In this document: in pieces, positions 1 to 7,092 of the stretch
Layout of the letters: every line of letters starts with the position of its first letter
How positions within the stretch are numbered: position 1 is the first letter of the stretch
DNA from: a bacterium
GTDB taxonomy: Bacteria; Desulfobacterota; DSWW01
Assembly: GCA_030609865.1 (NCBI GenBank)
Contig: JAUWSZ010000056.1
Span: 1-9,008, forward strand
Reading direction: 5' to 3'
DNA: 9,008 nucleotides
The notes under the pieces: generated by a model
Seen by the model: the letters and a program-made list of their open reading frames with translations, nothing else
What the model was told of the DNA's origin: nothing
Database searches by the model: none
Made by a program: the position numbers and the translations under genes

Positions 1-6
1 GACTAG

Positions 7-11
7 AGGAG
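7..11 (+). promoter_or_regulatory. Shine-Dalgarno of thiolase gene
   Basis: AGGAG at 7-11 lies 7 nt before the ATG at 19 and only 4 nt before the ATG at 16, so it favours the second of the two tandem ATG codons. A TAG at 4-6 just upstream may be the stop codon of a preceding gene outside the window, but too little is visible to say. Confidence 0.7.
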
Positions 12-18
12 AAGAATG

Positions 19-1197
19 ATGCGAGATGTATACATCGTGAGCGCGGTACGCACACCCGTAGGTCGCAGGAACGGCTGTCTGAGGGACTGGCTGGTCCCCG
101 AGCTTCTGGGAGCCGTATTGGACGAGGTCGTAACGCGAATCGACCTGGATCCGGGCCTGATCGAGGATGTCGTCACCGGTACCGTTTACCAGGTAGGCGA
201 GCAAGGGTTCACGCTGGCACGCACAGGGGTCTTCGCCTCGAAGTTGCCGGATCACGTGTCCGGCGTCTCGGTAAACCGGCAGTGCGGGAGCAGCCTGACG
301 GCCATCCAGATCTGTTACGCGATGATCGCTTCGAATATCATGGAGGTTGCGGTCGCCAGTGGCTGCGAGTTGATGAGCAAGTACCCGATCGGCTCGGACA
401 TCGGGGGCACCCTGCCTGACGGCAGGTCCCAGGGCGTCCCGTACGGCCAGTACTACATAGACCGGGTTCAAGGCAAGTTCTACAACCAGGCCCAGGCGGC
501 GCAGGCGATTGCAGAAAACTGGGGCGTCACGAAAGAGATGTGTGACGAGTTCGCCGTGGCCAGCCACACGAACGCACACCAGGCCACCGTGAACGGCTAC
601 TTCAAGAATGAGATCATGCCGACAAAGGGGCTCGACAAGGAAGGCAACGAAATCGTCCGCGACACGGACGAAACCATCCGACCGGATACGAACCTGGAGA
701 AACTTGCCGCGTTGAAGCCTGTTCTGGGCTCGGACTGGATTACAGCAGGCATATCGAGCCCGGTCACCGACGGCGCCTCGGCCGTGGTGTTGATGAGCGG
801 GGAGAAGGTAAAGGAGCTGAACCTGACCCCCCTGGTCCGAATCGTCGCCAACGCCGTGGTCGGCTCGGATCCGGTGCTGATGCTGACCGGGCCGCTCGCA
901 GCCACGCCCAAGGTGCTCGAAAAGGCGGGCATGAAGATGGACGACATCGACATCTTCGAGGTCAACGAGGCCTTTGCACCGATTCCCCTTGCCTGGGTCA
1001 AGGAGCTGGGCGCCCCGATGGACAGGCTCAACGTGAACGGCGGGGCCTTGGCGCTCGGGCACCCGGTGGGCAACTCGGGATGCCGGCTCGCCGTCACGGC
1101 GATCAGCGAGTTAGCCCGGAGGAAGGCGAAGCGCGCGTTGGTCACGCTCTGCACAGGCGGGGCCATGGCACCCGCGACGATCTTCGAGCGGACCTAG
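19..1197 (+). CDS. Acetyl-CoA acyltransferase (FadA-type thiolase)
   Basis: This is a 392-residue thiolase, full length for the family. It would catalyse CoA-dependent cleavage of a 3-ketoacyl-CoA to acetyl-CoA and a shortened acyl-CoA, the last step of beta-oxidation, or the reverse condensation. The N-terminus DVYIVSAVRTPVG is typical. The nucleophilic cysteine is in SVNRQCGSS (Cys89), followed by NEAF (316-319), the C-terminal signature NGGALALGHP with His348, and CTGGAMAPA with Cys378. Starting at the ATG at 19 reproduces the textbook numbering Cys89/His348/Cys378 of the Zoogloea ramigera enzyme and gives better ribosome-site spacing than the ATG at 16. The NRQCGSS form around the nucleophile resembles degradative thiolases such as FadA/FadA5 rather than PHB-type enzymes, but chain length cannot be read from sequence. 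It is followed at 166 nt by a transporter gene on the same strand. It is probably cytoplasmic, with no targeting signal. Confidence 0.95.
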   Translation: MRDVYIVSAVRTPVGRRNGCLRDWLVPELLGAVLDEVVTRIDLDPGLIEDVVTGTVYQVGEQGFTLARTGVFASKLPDHVSGVSVNRQCGSSLTAIQICYAMIASNIMEVAVASGCELMSKYPIGSDIGGTLPDGRSQGVPYGQYYIDRVQGKFYNQAQAAQAIAENWGVTKEMCDEFAVASHTNAHQATVNGYFKNEIMPTKGLDKEGNEIVRDTDETIRPDTNLEKLAALKPVLGSDWITAGISSPVTDGASAVVLMSGEKVKELNLTPLVRIVANAVVGSDPVLMLTGPLAATPKVLEKAGMKMDDIDIFEVNEAFAPIPLAWVKELGAPMDRLNVNGGALALGHPVGNSGCRLAVTAISELARRKAKRALVTLCTGGAMAPATIFERT

Positions 1198-1217
1198 TCC
1201 GAAGAACATTGTGTGAT

Positions 1218-1260
1218 GCCCGAAACATGCGGGCTTCAAACCCTAATGCGGCAGAGCCGC
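1218..1260 (+). terminator. Two small GC hairpins after thiolase
   Basis: Two short dyads follow the thiolase stop: GCCCG (1218-1222) with CGGGC (1230-1234), loop 7, and GCGGC (1248-1252) with GCCGC (1256-1260), loop AGA, then CTTGTT. Neither has a proper T-run, so they are at best weak terminators. Confidence 0.25.
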
Positions 1261-1291
1261 CTTGTTCAATTCGCCGATATGGAGGTTCTCC

Positions 1292-1319
1292 GAACATCTA
1301 CGCAAAAACCTGGATGTTC
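1292..1319. promoter_or_regulatory. Possible operator, inverted repeat before MFS gene
   Basis: GAACATC (1292-1298) and GATGTTC (1313-1319) form a perfect 7-bp inverted repeat with a 14-bp spacer (21 bp between half-site centres), ending 43 nt before the transporter start. The half-site spacing, about two helical turns, would suit a dimeric repressor. No convincing -35/-10 pair was found beside it, so the regulatory role is a guess. Confidence 0.25.
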
Positions 1320-1362
1320 CGATGAAAGACTCTAGAAACGTGAGCGCCGGATCGCAATCGCG

Positions 1363-2628
1363 ATGATGTACTACGGTTGGTGGATCGTAATCGCGACATC
1401 CTGCACCCTGTTTGTCTGTGCCGGAATCGGCATTTTCACGTTCCCGGTCTTCTTGAAATTCATAGAGGCTGACTTGCATTTGGGCCGGGACAGCCTTTCC
1501 TATGCGGGCGCCCTGGGGGCCCTCGCAGCCGGGTTCGCCACACCTGCGATCGGCTACGCTCTGGATCGCTATCCTGCGCGGACCGTGATGATCCCCGGCG
1601 CAGCTCTGCTTTCCACGAGCTACCTGCTCTTGAGTCGAAGCGATTCCGTCCTTCATTTGTATGCCCTTTTTCTCGCCATAGGGATTGGAATGGCAGCGAC
1701 CACGATTCTCCCAACCCAAACCCTGATCTCTCGATGGTTCGAGGAAAGAAGAGGGCGGGCGATGGGTGTGACAACCGTGGCAGGGGCCCTCGGAGGCATG
1801 GTGTGGATACCTGTATCGAGCCGTCTCATCGAGGCGCTGGGCTGGCGCAATGCCTATGCGGTGCTGGGGATCGTCATGGCCGCTGTTTCACTGCCCCTCA
1901 TCTGGCTCATCATCCGGGGCTCTCCACAAGCGATGGGCCTCGCGGTGGAGGGCGAAGGCAACGAATCCTCCGTAGCCGAAACATCGAAGAGCACAGCACC
2001 CACTCTCGATGGAGTCGGACCCGGCTACACCACGGCCGAAGCCCTGGCCACAAGGGGTTTCTGGCTCATCTTCTGCGCGAGTTTCTTCGGACCCTTCGCA
2101 GCGTCCGGTTTCGGTCTTCACGTGCTGGCGTTCCTTTCCGATTCAGGCTTTTCTTCCAGAGGGGCCAGCACAGTGTGGAGTGCTCTCATCGGGATCAGCA
2201 TCGGGGGAATGTTTCTTTTCGGGTTTCTTGCCGAGAAACGCGAGAAGCGGTATCTGTGCTCTGCCGCACAGCTTTCCAGGGGCTTCAGCCTGCTGTTGCT
2301 CGTGCTGTTTGCCCTTGGGGTGGTATCCCGAGAGGCAGCCATCGCGCAGCTCATCATCATTTCGGGCCTTGCCCTGGGCTGCGTCAACGTTGTAAGCCCG
2401 CTTCTGCTCAGTGAGACCTTTGGCGTAAAGGCCTTTGGAAAACTGGCGGGGCTGATCGGTATTCCCGTCACCCTGGGAATGGCGCTCGGCCAGGTCGTGG
2501 GGGGCCGGCTCTTCGTGCTGCAGAACAATTATAACCTCGCCTTCAGTGCCTTCGCACTTGCCTTTCTCCTCTCCGGAGTCGCTCGTGCCCTCGTCAAACC
2601 GTACTTACTGTTGGAGCCCCACGGGTAA
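1363..2628 (+). CDS. MFS transporter, monocarboxylate/oxalate-formate type
   Basis: This is a 421-residue inner-membrane carrier of the major facilitator superfamily. Two blocks of about six hydrophobic helices (roughly residues 7-184 and 232-410) are separated by a polar linker (about 186-226) rich in Glu, Ser and Thr. The N-terminus YYGWWIVIATS, the loop 2-3 signature GYALDRYPARTVM (64-76) and RWFEERRGRAMGVT (124-137) are typical of the MCT/oxalate-formate antiporter branch, which moves small carboxylates by proton symport or exchange. GFLAEKREKRYL (287-298) is the matching loop of the second half. The substrate cannot be read; an organic acid feeding the adjacent thiolase is plausible. ATG at 1363 is followed directly by another ATG at 1366; there is no clear ribosome-binding site before either, so the start is uncertain by one codon. 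The gene converges on the glycosyltransferase gene, and its TAA lies inside a palindrome. Confidence 0.9.
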   Translation: MMYYGWWIVIATSCTLFVCAGIGIFTFPVFLKFIEADLHLGRDSLSYAGALGALAAGFATPAIGYALDRYPARTVMIPGAALLSTSYLLLSRSDSVLHLYALFLAIGIGMAATTILPTQTLISRWFEERRGRAMGVTTVAGALGGMVWIPVSSRLIEALGWRNAYAVLGIVMAAVSLPLIWLIIRGSPQAMGLAVEGEGNESSVAETSKSTAPTLDGVGPGYTTAEALATRGFWLIFCASFFGPFAASGFGLHVLAFLSDSGFSSRGASTVWSALIGISIGGMFLFGFLAEKREKRYLCSAAQLSRGFSLLLLVLFALGVVSREAAIAQLIIISGLALGCVNVVSPLLLSETFGVKAFGKLAGLIGIPVTLGMALGQVVGGRLFVLQNNYNLAFSAFALAFLLSGVARALVKPYLLLEPHG

Positions 2629-2636
2629 ACCCGTGG
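2619..2636. repeat. Perfect palindrome over the MFS stop codon
   Basis: CCACGGGT (2619-2626), AA, ACCCGTGG (2629-2636) is a perfect 8-bp dyad with a 2-nt centre; as RNA it gives a 7-bp stem with a TAAA loop that contains the transporter stop codon. A second small dyad, CGAAG (2644-2648) with CTTCG (2658-2662), follows. Being symmetric, the structure could act as a bidirectional transcription barrier between the convergent genes, though neither side has a T-run. It also has the look of a REP-type repeat. Confidence 0.5.
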
Positions 2637-2695
2637 TCCCCTGCGAAGGCGGAGGGACTTCGACGCGGGCCGGGACAAGCGTATCCTGACCATCG

Positions 2696-3712
2696 CTACA
2701 CGGCCCTGCTGAACGAGGAAATCGGTTGCATCGGGGCCGGCTGGTGATCGACCACGATCTCACCGGCCAGGAAGCGCTCCCGGAGTTCCATGATCTCGCG
2801 GTCACTGCGCGTTGCGGCCGCCCGTTCCTGCTCACGCATCCGCTTCACTTCTTCATAGCGGTTCATCGCCATCCAGAAGGCGGCGATGATCGCGGGTCGT
2901 AGCGTGAAGAGGTTGACGAAGGTGAAAAACCAGTACCAGCAATAGAGCCGACGGTCGTGGATGTTGATGATGTGGAAGAAGATCCGGTTACGTTTACGGA
3001 TCGCCTTGGCCTTGAGGCGACTGGCGCTGCGGCGGATGGTGGTGCCTTGCTCGTGATAAGCGATGCAGAGGGGCTCGTAGTAGATGTTCCACCCCCGCTT
3101 GAGCGCCCGATAGCTGAGGTCGGTCTCCTCCCAGAAATAGGGAGAGTAGATCTCGTTGAAGCCACTGAGTGCACGGAGCTTGGCGGCGTCCACGAAGAAA
3201 TAGGCGCCCTGGACCCGGTAACTCCAATACGGTCGCTTGACCTTCAGGGCCCTCAATTGGCTGTCGAAATAGACCACGCTGTGTCGCATACTGCCCCGCT
3301 GCCAACGCATCATCATACAAGCATCGAGAGGGGCCCCGCTGGCCGTTCGGCCTTGGGGCGTGACGGCGAAGGTATCGGGATGTTCGAAATGCTTCACCGC
3401 CGGCTCCAGGAAGTCCGCCTGAACACGGACGTCCGAGTTCAGCAGGCAGAGGATACCGCAGCGCGCGGCCTCGATGCCGCTGTTGCAGGCCGCGGAGAAC
3501 CCCCCGTTGCTCCTTCGAGGGATCGTTCGCACCTGGACGAATTCCTTCAGCACGGTGAGGCTATCGTCCGTGGAGGCGTCATCGACTACGATCAGTTCGG
3601 TGGTGCCGGGGTACCGCTCGCAGGCATCGATCGCCGACGGCAGGTAGCGCTTCAGCAGGTCGCTCCCGTTGTAGTTGGGGATGATGACGCTAATTGCAGG
3701 CCAGTGATCCAT
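2696..3712 (-). CDS. Family 2 glycosyltransferase
   Basis: This is a 338-residue GT-A fold transferase of family GT2, related to rhamnosyl/N-acetylglucosaminyl transferases of cell-surface polysaccharide synthesis. The nucleotide-sugar domain starts with ISVIIPNYNG (7-16) and contains VVDDAS (42-47), GGFSAACNSG (70-79) and LLNSDV (90-95), the position of the metal-binding DXD-like motif. WEETDLSYRALKRGW (194-208) carries the acidic ED motif expected to supply the catalytic base, and YHE (219-221) is the usual downstream histidine. The C-terminal third (about 230-300) is strongly basic, then aromatic (CWYWFFTFVNLF, 258-269) and amphipathic, suggesting contact with the inner face of the membrane. 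Donor and acceptor are unknown. No other sugar genes are visible, so it is a lone transferase here. ATG at 3712 has only a weak ribosome-binding site (GTGAG). A good promoter lies about 70-100 nt upstream. Confidence 0.9.
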   Translation of the reverse strand: MDHWPAISVIIPNYNGSDLLKRYLPSAIDACERYPGTTELIVVDDASTDDSLTVLKEFVQVRTIPRRSNGGFSAACNSGIEAARCGILCLLNSDVRVQADFLEPAVKHFEHPDTFAVTPQGRTASGAPLDACMMMRWQRGSMRHSVVYFDSQLRALKVKRPYWSYRVQGAYFFVDAAKLRALSGFNEIYSPYFWEETDLSYRALKRGWNIYYEPLCIAYHEQGTTIRRSASRLKAKAIRKRNRIFFHIINIHDRRLYCWYWFFTFVNLFTLRPAIIAAFWMAMNRYEEVKRMREQERAAATRSDREIMELRERFLAGEIVVDHQPAPMQPISSFSRAV

Positions 3713-3779
3713 CGTTGCTCACATAGAAGGGACGCAGGCAGGGCTTCTTTCCGATAGCAATCCTCGTTGAGATGGCGGA

Positions 3780-3809
3780 AGTATACTGAAGAACGGGATT
3801 CTGCGTCAA
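3780..3809 (-). promoter_or_regulatory. Sigma-70-type promoter of the glycosyltransferase gene
   Basis: Read on the minus strand: TTGACG (+ strand 3804-3809), an 18-nt spacer, and TATACT (3780-3785). Each hexamer matches consensus at five of six positions. Transcription would begin near 3773, giving a leader of about 60 nt before the ATG at 3712. Confidence 0.6.
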
Positions 3810-3869
3810 CGAAAGCAAGTCGGAAGTGTTCGAGGACCCTCGCTTGGCCGCGGGGGAAAAAGGTGTCAG

Positions 3870-4035
3870 GGGGACGTTGTTTAATTCGTTAACTTTCTCC
3901 GTCCACATACCAGGGTCTGGTGGACAGAATAGCCTTTCCGCAATTCTGTGCAGCCATGGTTTGTCATTCTCAAGAAGGAACCGCGAGGATCTCCTTTCCG
4001 CCCAGTCGAAAGTTAACGAATTAAACAACGTCCCC
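3870..4035. repeat. 166-bp element with 28-bp perfect inverted termini
   Basis: The left arm 3870-3897 (begins GGGGACGTTGTTTAATTC) is the exact reverse complement of the right arm 4008-4035 (ends GAATTAAACAACGTCCCC). The 110-bp interior holds further small dyads: GTCCAC (3901-3906) with GTGGAC (3920-3925), and AGAAT (3926-3930) with ATTCT (3943-3947). It also holds a direct repeat, CCTTTCCGC, at 3933 and 3993. No target-site duplication is visible at the edges and there is no transposase reading frame, so it is a non-autonomous element (MITE- or REP/IS200-like) or a strongly folding RNA. It lies between the divergent promoters of the glycosyltransferase and mscS genes. Its termini are more AT-rich than the flanking genes, consistent with acquisition. 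Confidence 0.8.
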
Positions 4036-4074
4036 TATTTCTGCCTGATCCCTGATCCCTGGCACGGCAATTGA

Positions 4075-4104
4075 TTGACAGAGCCGAAAGGCGGGAGATA
4101 TCTT
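4075..4104 (+). promoter_or_regulatory. Sigma-70-type promoter of the mscS operon
   Basis: A perfect -35 TTGACA (4075-4080) is followed after 18 nt by TATCTT (4099-4104), four of six matches to the -10 consensus. The start would be near 4111, with a leader of about 35 nt before the ATG at 4146. It begins 40 nt outside the right arm of the inverted-repeat element. Confidence 0.55.
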
Positions 4105-4131
4105 GGATTCCTTTGCACCTCTTTGGACCTC

Positions 4132-4137
4132 AGGGAG
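4132..4137 (+). promoter_or_regulatory. Shine-Dalgarno of mscS
   Basis: AGGGAG at 4132-4137 stands 8 nt before the ATG at 4146 and 14 nt before the in-frame ATG at 4152, so it selects 4146. Confidence 0.7.
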
Positions 4138-4145
4138 AGTAAACC

Positions 4146-6278
4146 ATGTCAATGTCAACGCGGACGCCCGCAGGCCGCTTCCTCTTTCTTGCCCTCGCGG
4201 TCGCTCTGCTGATCTTCTTCCCCTCGCCCGACCACGCACGGGCCCAGGAAGGCCTGGCCGCAGGGGCGGCTGCCGTCCTGGGACAGGATTCCGAAGAAAA
4301 GAGCTCGGAATCAAACGACGAGAAGCACGGCATATCCTTCCCTGCCGGGGACATGGAAGAAGGCCTGTGGGAAGCGGCGGCTGAAGTGGGGGAACAGGCG
4401 CGCTCCCTTCTCGGGCGAAAGCCCATGGGCTTTGACCTCGGAACGATCGACCGGCTGCAGGACTGGGCCATCGGGCTGCCTATGGAAGTCCCGGGTCTGG
4501 TCGAGCATGTGATGGAACAGAGCCGCCTGCTCGGTTTCGTAGGCTCCTTGATCATGCTGGCCTTTCTCATAGCGGTTTTCTACAGCCTCTTCGGGCAGAA
4601 GAAGGTTCTCGAGAGGCTGGAAAAGGCGGTGGAACCGCTGCGCTCGTACATGCCGGAGGCGTTCTACCCGTACTTCCTCTCCCTGATGAGGATCGTGGTC
4701 GCCTCGCTCATGCCCCTCGTCCTTTTCGGCGCCTACAGCCTGATTCGCGCCTTCATTTCCTACAGTGCCCCCTGGTTCCGGATCACCGGGACCCTCTTGA
4801 TGCTCTGGGCGGTCGGCGCCCTGTTGATCAATCTGCTCCGGGAGACCCTGACGCGGGAGCTCTTGCCGATCTCCTCAGGCCACGGCCACACCATCTTTCG
4901 GGTGGCCCGGATCGTCCTCCTGTACATCCTGGCGAGCTTCGCCATCTTCCTCGGTGCCGAGGCGTTCCAGATTCCGGCCGATTTCCTGGCCCTCCTGGGG
5001 TTCGTCCTCTCCCTGTCCATCGTGCTGGCAAGCCTGCTGCTTCTGATGAAGAAGAAGGCGATTCTGGGGATGCTGCCCGAGCTGCCCTACCGAAGCTACC
5101 AGGTCTTCGTGGGAGGATTGACACGTTACTACTTCCCTGCCATCTTCCTCACCTTTCTGACCGGGATCCTGTGGTGCATCGGATACCACGACCTGTGCCT
5201 GGCCATCTGGAGGATGACCTGGGCGGTTGCCGGCGCCTTCCTCGGCATCCTGGTCGCCTACCATATCCTCCACGGATGGCTTCGGCGGTGGGCAGGGAAG
5301 AAGCCGTTGACAGATGAAGCGGCGCAGGCCCTATATCAAGCCCTGCGATCCCTGCTCCTGTATGCAACCGTGATTACCCTGCTGGTTGTCACGCTCAAGC
5401 TTCTCGGGCTGTCCACTCCCATCCAGCGGATCCTGTCCTTCCCTGTCCTCAAGATCGGGGAGGCGCCCCTTTCTCTCTGGACGTTCCTGAAGGCCGCCCT
5501 CATCCTGCTTGCCTTCTTCTACCTCTCCCGACTCATCCGGGCCGGGCTGGACTACAAGATCCACCCCTCCGTCGGCGTAGAGGAAGGCCTCGCTTACGCA
5601 ATCAACACCTTTCTCCACTATACCCTGTTGACCATCGGGTTTCTGGTCGCCTTACGGGCCGTCGGCCTGGACCTTCGTGTCTTGATGGTGTTTGCCGGGG
5701 CTGTGGGTATCGGGATCGGACTCGGCATGCAAAACACCGCGGCCAACCTCATCGCAGGGTTCAGCCTCATCTTTGGCCGGCGGATCCGAAAAGGGGACTG
5801 GATCCAGGTGGGCGATACCCTCGGGAATGTCCAGGAGATGGGACTGCGCGCGACCAAGGTCCGCACCCGGGACAACATCGAGTACCTGATCCCGAACGCC
5901 GATCTCATGGCAAACACGATCGTGAACTACACCCTGTCCGATCCATTGATCCGGGTCCACATCCCCGTCGGGGTCTCGTACAGCTCGAGCCCGCAGGAAG
6001 TGGAGGCGATCCTGCTGAAGGCGGCTGCCGAAAGTGAAAAGGCCAACAAGCTCAAGAAGCCCGAAGTCTGGTTCTCGGAATATGGGGACAGCTCACTGAA
6101 CTTTGAGCTGCTCGTGTGGATCGATGTACGTACCGTAACGGAAAACAGGGTTCGCAGCGATCTCTACTACGCCATCTTCGCGGCCCTGGCAGAGGCGGGC
6201 ATAGAGATTCCTTTCCCGCAGCGGGACCTTCACATTCGCTCCGGCCTCGTTCCGCCTGATGCCGGATCCAAAGAGTAA
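4146..6278 (+). CDS. Large MscS-family mechanosensitive ion channel
   Basis: This is a 710-residue inner-membrane channel, much longer than E. coli MscS (286 aa) and closer to the MscK/YbdG/YnaI-type large members. An N-terminal signal peptide (hydrophobic 12-25, likely cleavage after HARA, 30-33) precedes a polar stretch (about 34-130) probably outside the inner membrane. About eleven hydrophobic helices follow, starting near 132, 180, 214, 253, 282, 329, 355, 401, 446, 488 and 512. The last is the pore helix: AGAVGIGIGLGMQNTAANLI (517-536) has the Gly/Ala packing pattern of MscS TM3. The cytosolic beta domain begins at FGRRIRKGDWIQVGD (543-557), and the alpha/beta cage portion runs to about 695. 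Such channels open under membrane tension and release solutes in hypo-osmotic shock; the extra helices may sense or modulate tension. The crotonase gene follows after 28 nt, so it is likely the first gene of an operon. Confidence 0.92.
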   Translation: MSMSTRTPAGRFLFLALAVALLIFFPSPDHARAQEGLAAGAAAVLGQDSEEKSSESNDEKHGISFPAGDMEEGLWEAAAEVGEQARSLLGRKPMGFDLGTIDRLQDWAIGLPMEVPGLVEHVMEQSRLLGFVGSLIMLAFLIAVFYSLFGQKKVLERLEKAVEPLRSYMPEAFYPYFLSLMRIVVASLMPLVLFGAYSLIRAFISYSAPWFRITGTLLMLWAVGALLINLLRETLTRELLPISSGHGHTIFRVARIVLLYILASFAIFLGAEAFQIPADFLALLGFVLSLSIVLASLLLLMKKKAILGMLPELPYRSYQVFVGGLTRYYFPAIFLTFLTGILWCIGYHDLCLAIWRMTWAVAGAFLGILVAYHILHGWLRRWAGKKPLTDEAAQALYQALRSLLLYATVITLLVVTLKLLGLSTPIQRILSFPVLKIGEAPLSLWTFLKAALILLAFFYLSRLIRAGLDYKIHPSVGVEEGLAYAINTFLHYTLLTIGFLVALRAVGLDLRVLMVFAGAVGIGIGLGMQNTAANLIAGFSLIFGRRIRKGDWIQVGDTLGNVQEMGLRATKVRTRDNIEYLIPNADLMANTIVNYTLSDPLIRVHIPVGVSYSSSPQEVEAILLKAAAESEKANKLKKPEVWFSEYGDSSLNFELLVWIDVRTVTENRVRSDLYYAIFAALAEAGIEIPFPQRDLHIRSGLVPPDAGSKE

Positions 6279-6292
6279 TCTCCCACAAAAAC

Positions 6293-6299
6293 AGGAGGG
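6293..6299 (+). promoter_or_regulatory. Shine-Dalgarno of crotonase gene
   Basis: AGGAGGG at 6293-6299 is 7 nt before the ATG at 6307. It rules against the earlier in-frame ATG at 6259, which lies inside the mscS reading frame and would add 16 atypical residues. Confidence 0.8.
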
Positions 6300-6306
6300 C
6301 TCGGCG

Positions 6307-7092
6307 ATGCGCGTGCTCACCGAGAAGAAAGGCGTTGTCACGACCATCATCATCAACCGCCCCGAGGTAAGGAACGCGGTCGACAGGGCCACCGCCCGGG
6401 AGTTGGCGGACGCCTTCCGACGGTTCGAGCAGGACGACAATGCGCTGGCCGCGGTTCTTGCCGGCACGGGCGGCTATTTCTGTGCGGGCGCAGACTTGAA
6501 GGCGCTCTCCTCCGGCGAAGGCAAGGCGAACCGAATCGAGCCGGAAGGGGACGGGCCCATGGGCCCGTCGAGGATGATGCTCGCCAAGCCGGTGATTGCG
6601 GCGGTGGCGGGCCACGCCGTGGCCGGCGGACTCGAGTTGGCCATCTGGTGCGACCTGCGCGTGGTCGAGGAGAATGCGGTCTTCGGCGTTTTCTGCAGGC
6701 GATGGGGGGTCCCGCTCATCGACGGGGGAACGGTTCGTCTGCCACGCCTGATCGGGGCCTCCCACGCCATGGACATGATCCTGACCGGCCGGCCCGTAGG
6801 GGCCGAGGAGGCCCTGCGGATGGGCCTGGCAAACCGGGTCGTCAAGAAGGGCACAGCCCGGCCGGCGGCAGAGGCGCTCGCCGAAGAGATCTCCCGTTTC
6901 CCGCAGAAATGCATGCGGAGCGACCGGCTGTCCGCCTACCAGCAGTTCGATCTCCCCTTCGACCAGGCCATGCAGAACGAATTCGAGCTGGGACTGAGAA
7001 CGATTCAGTCGGGCGAAACCCTGGAGGGAGCGACTCGCTTTGCCCACGGGGCAGGCCGCCGTGGAAGCTTCGAAGAAGGGTCCGGGGAATGA
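6307..7092 (+). CDS. Crotonase-fold enoyl-CoA hydratase/isomerase-family protein
   Basis: This 261-residue protein has the normal length for a single-domain crotonase, acting on an acyl-CoA thioester in the cytoplasm. The N-terminal NRPEVRNAVD (17-26), the first oxyanion-hole segment FCAGADLKAL (58-67) and the second segment AVAGGLELAIWCDLRV (104-119) are intact. By my alignment to rat enoyl-CoA hydratase, the first catalytic acid (Glu144) corresponds to Glu110 in GGLEL. The second (Glu164) falls on Cys130 in FGVFCRRWGVP, so only one of the two hydratase glutamates is present. FCRRWGVPLIDGGTVRLPRL (129-148) matches what I recall of a distinct crotonase subgroup annotated as enoyl-CoA hydratase. 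Hydration of a standard enoyl-CoA is therefore doubtful; isomerase, hydrolase or another enolate reaction is possible. The C-terminus (about 245-261) is Gly/Arg-rich. Its stop overlaps the next start by ATGA, implying translational coupling. Confidence 0.88.
   Translation: MRVLTEKKGVVTTIIINRPEVRNAVDRATARELADAFRRFEQDDNALAAVLAGTGGYFCAGADLKALSSGEGKANRIEPEGDGPMGPSRMMLAKPVIAAVAGHAVAGGLELAIWCDLRVVEENAVFGVFCRRWGVPLIDGGTVRLPRLIGASHAMDMILTGRPVGAEEALRMGLANRVVKKGTARPAAEALAEEISRFPQKCMRSDRLSAYQQFDLPFDQAMQNEFELGLRTIQSGETLEGATRFAHGAGRRGSFEEGSGE

Larger units (their letters stand above)
3713..4145. other. Divergent intergenic region, no gene
   Basis: These 433 nt separate the glycosyltransferase and mscS genes. 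They hold two outward-facing promoters, the 166-bp inverted-repeat element between them, and a 7-bp tandem duplication (CCTGATC at 4044-4050 and 4051-4057). Short open frames on both strands run through the inverted arms and give mirror-image peptide ends (VNELNNVP on either strand); this is a by-product of the repeat, not evidence of coding. Confidence 0.75.

Noticed and set aside
3690..4074. Overlapping short frames on both strands across the 166-bp element
   Set aside because: They show the same NSLTF and VNELNNVP peptides on both strands because of the inverted repeat; no start signals or family features.
6259..6306. Earlier in-frame ATG for the crotonase at 6259
   Set aside because: It lies within the mscS coding end, has no ribosome site, and AGGAGGG is ideally placed for 6307.
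6052..7047. A 331-codon open frame on the minus strand across the mscS end and the crotonase gene
   Set aside because: It is antisense to two well-supported genes, its translation is low-complexity Arg/Gly/Pro-rich with no family features, and long antisense frames are common in GC-rich DNA.
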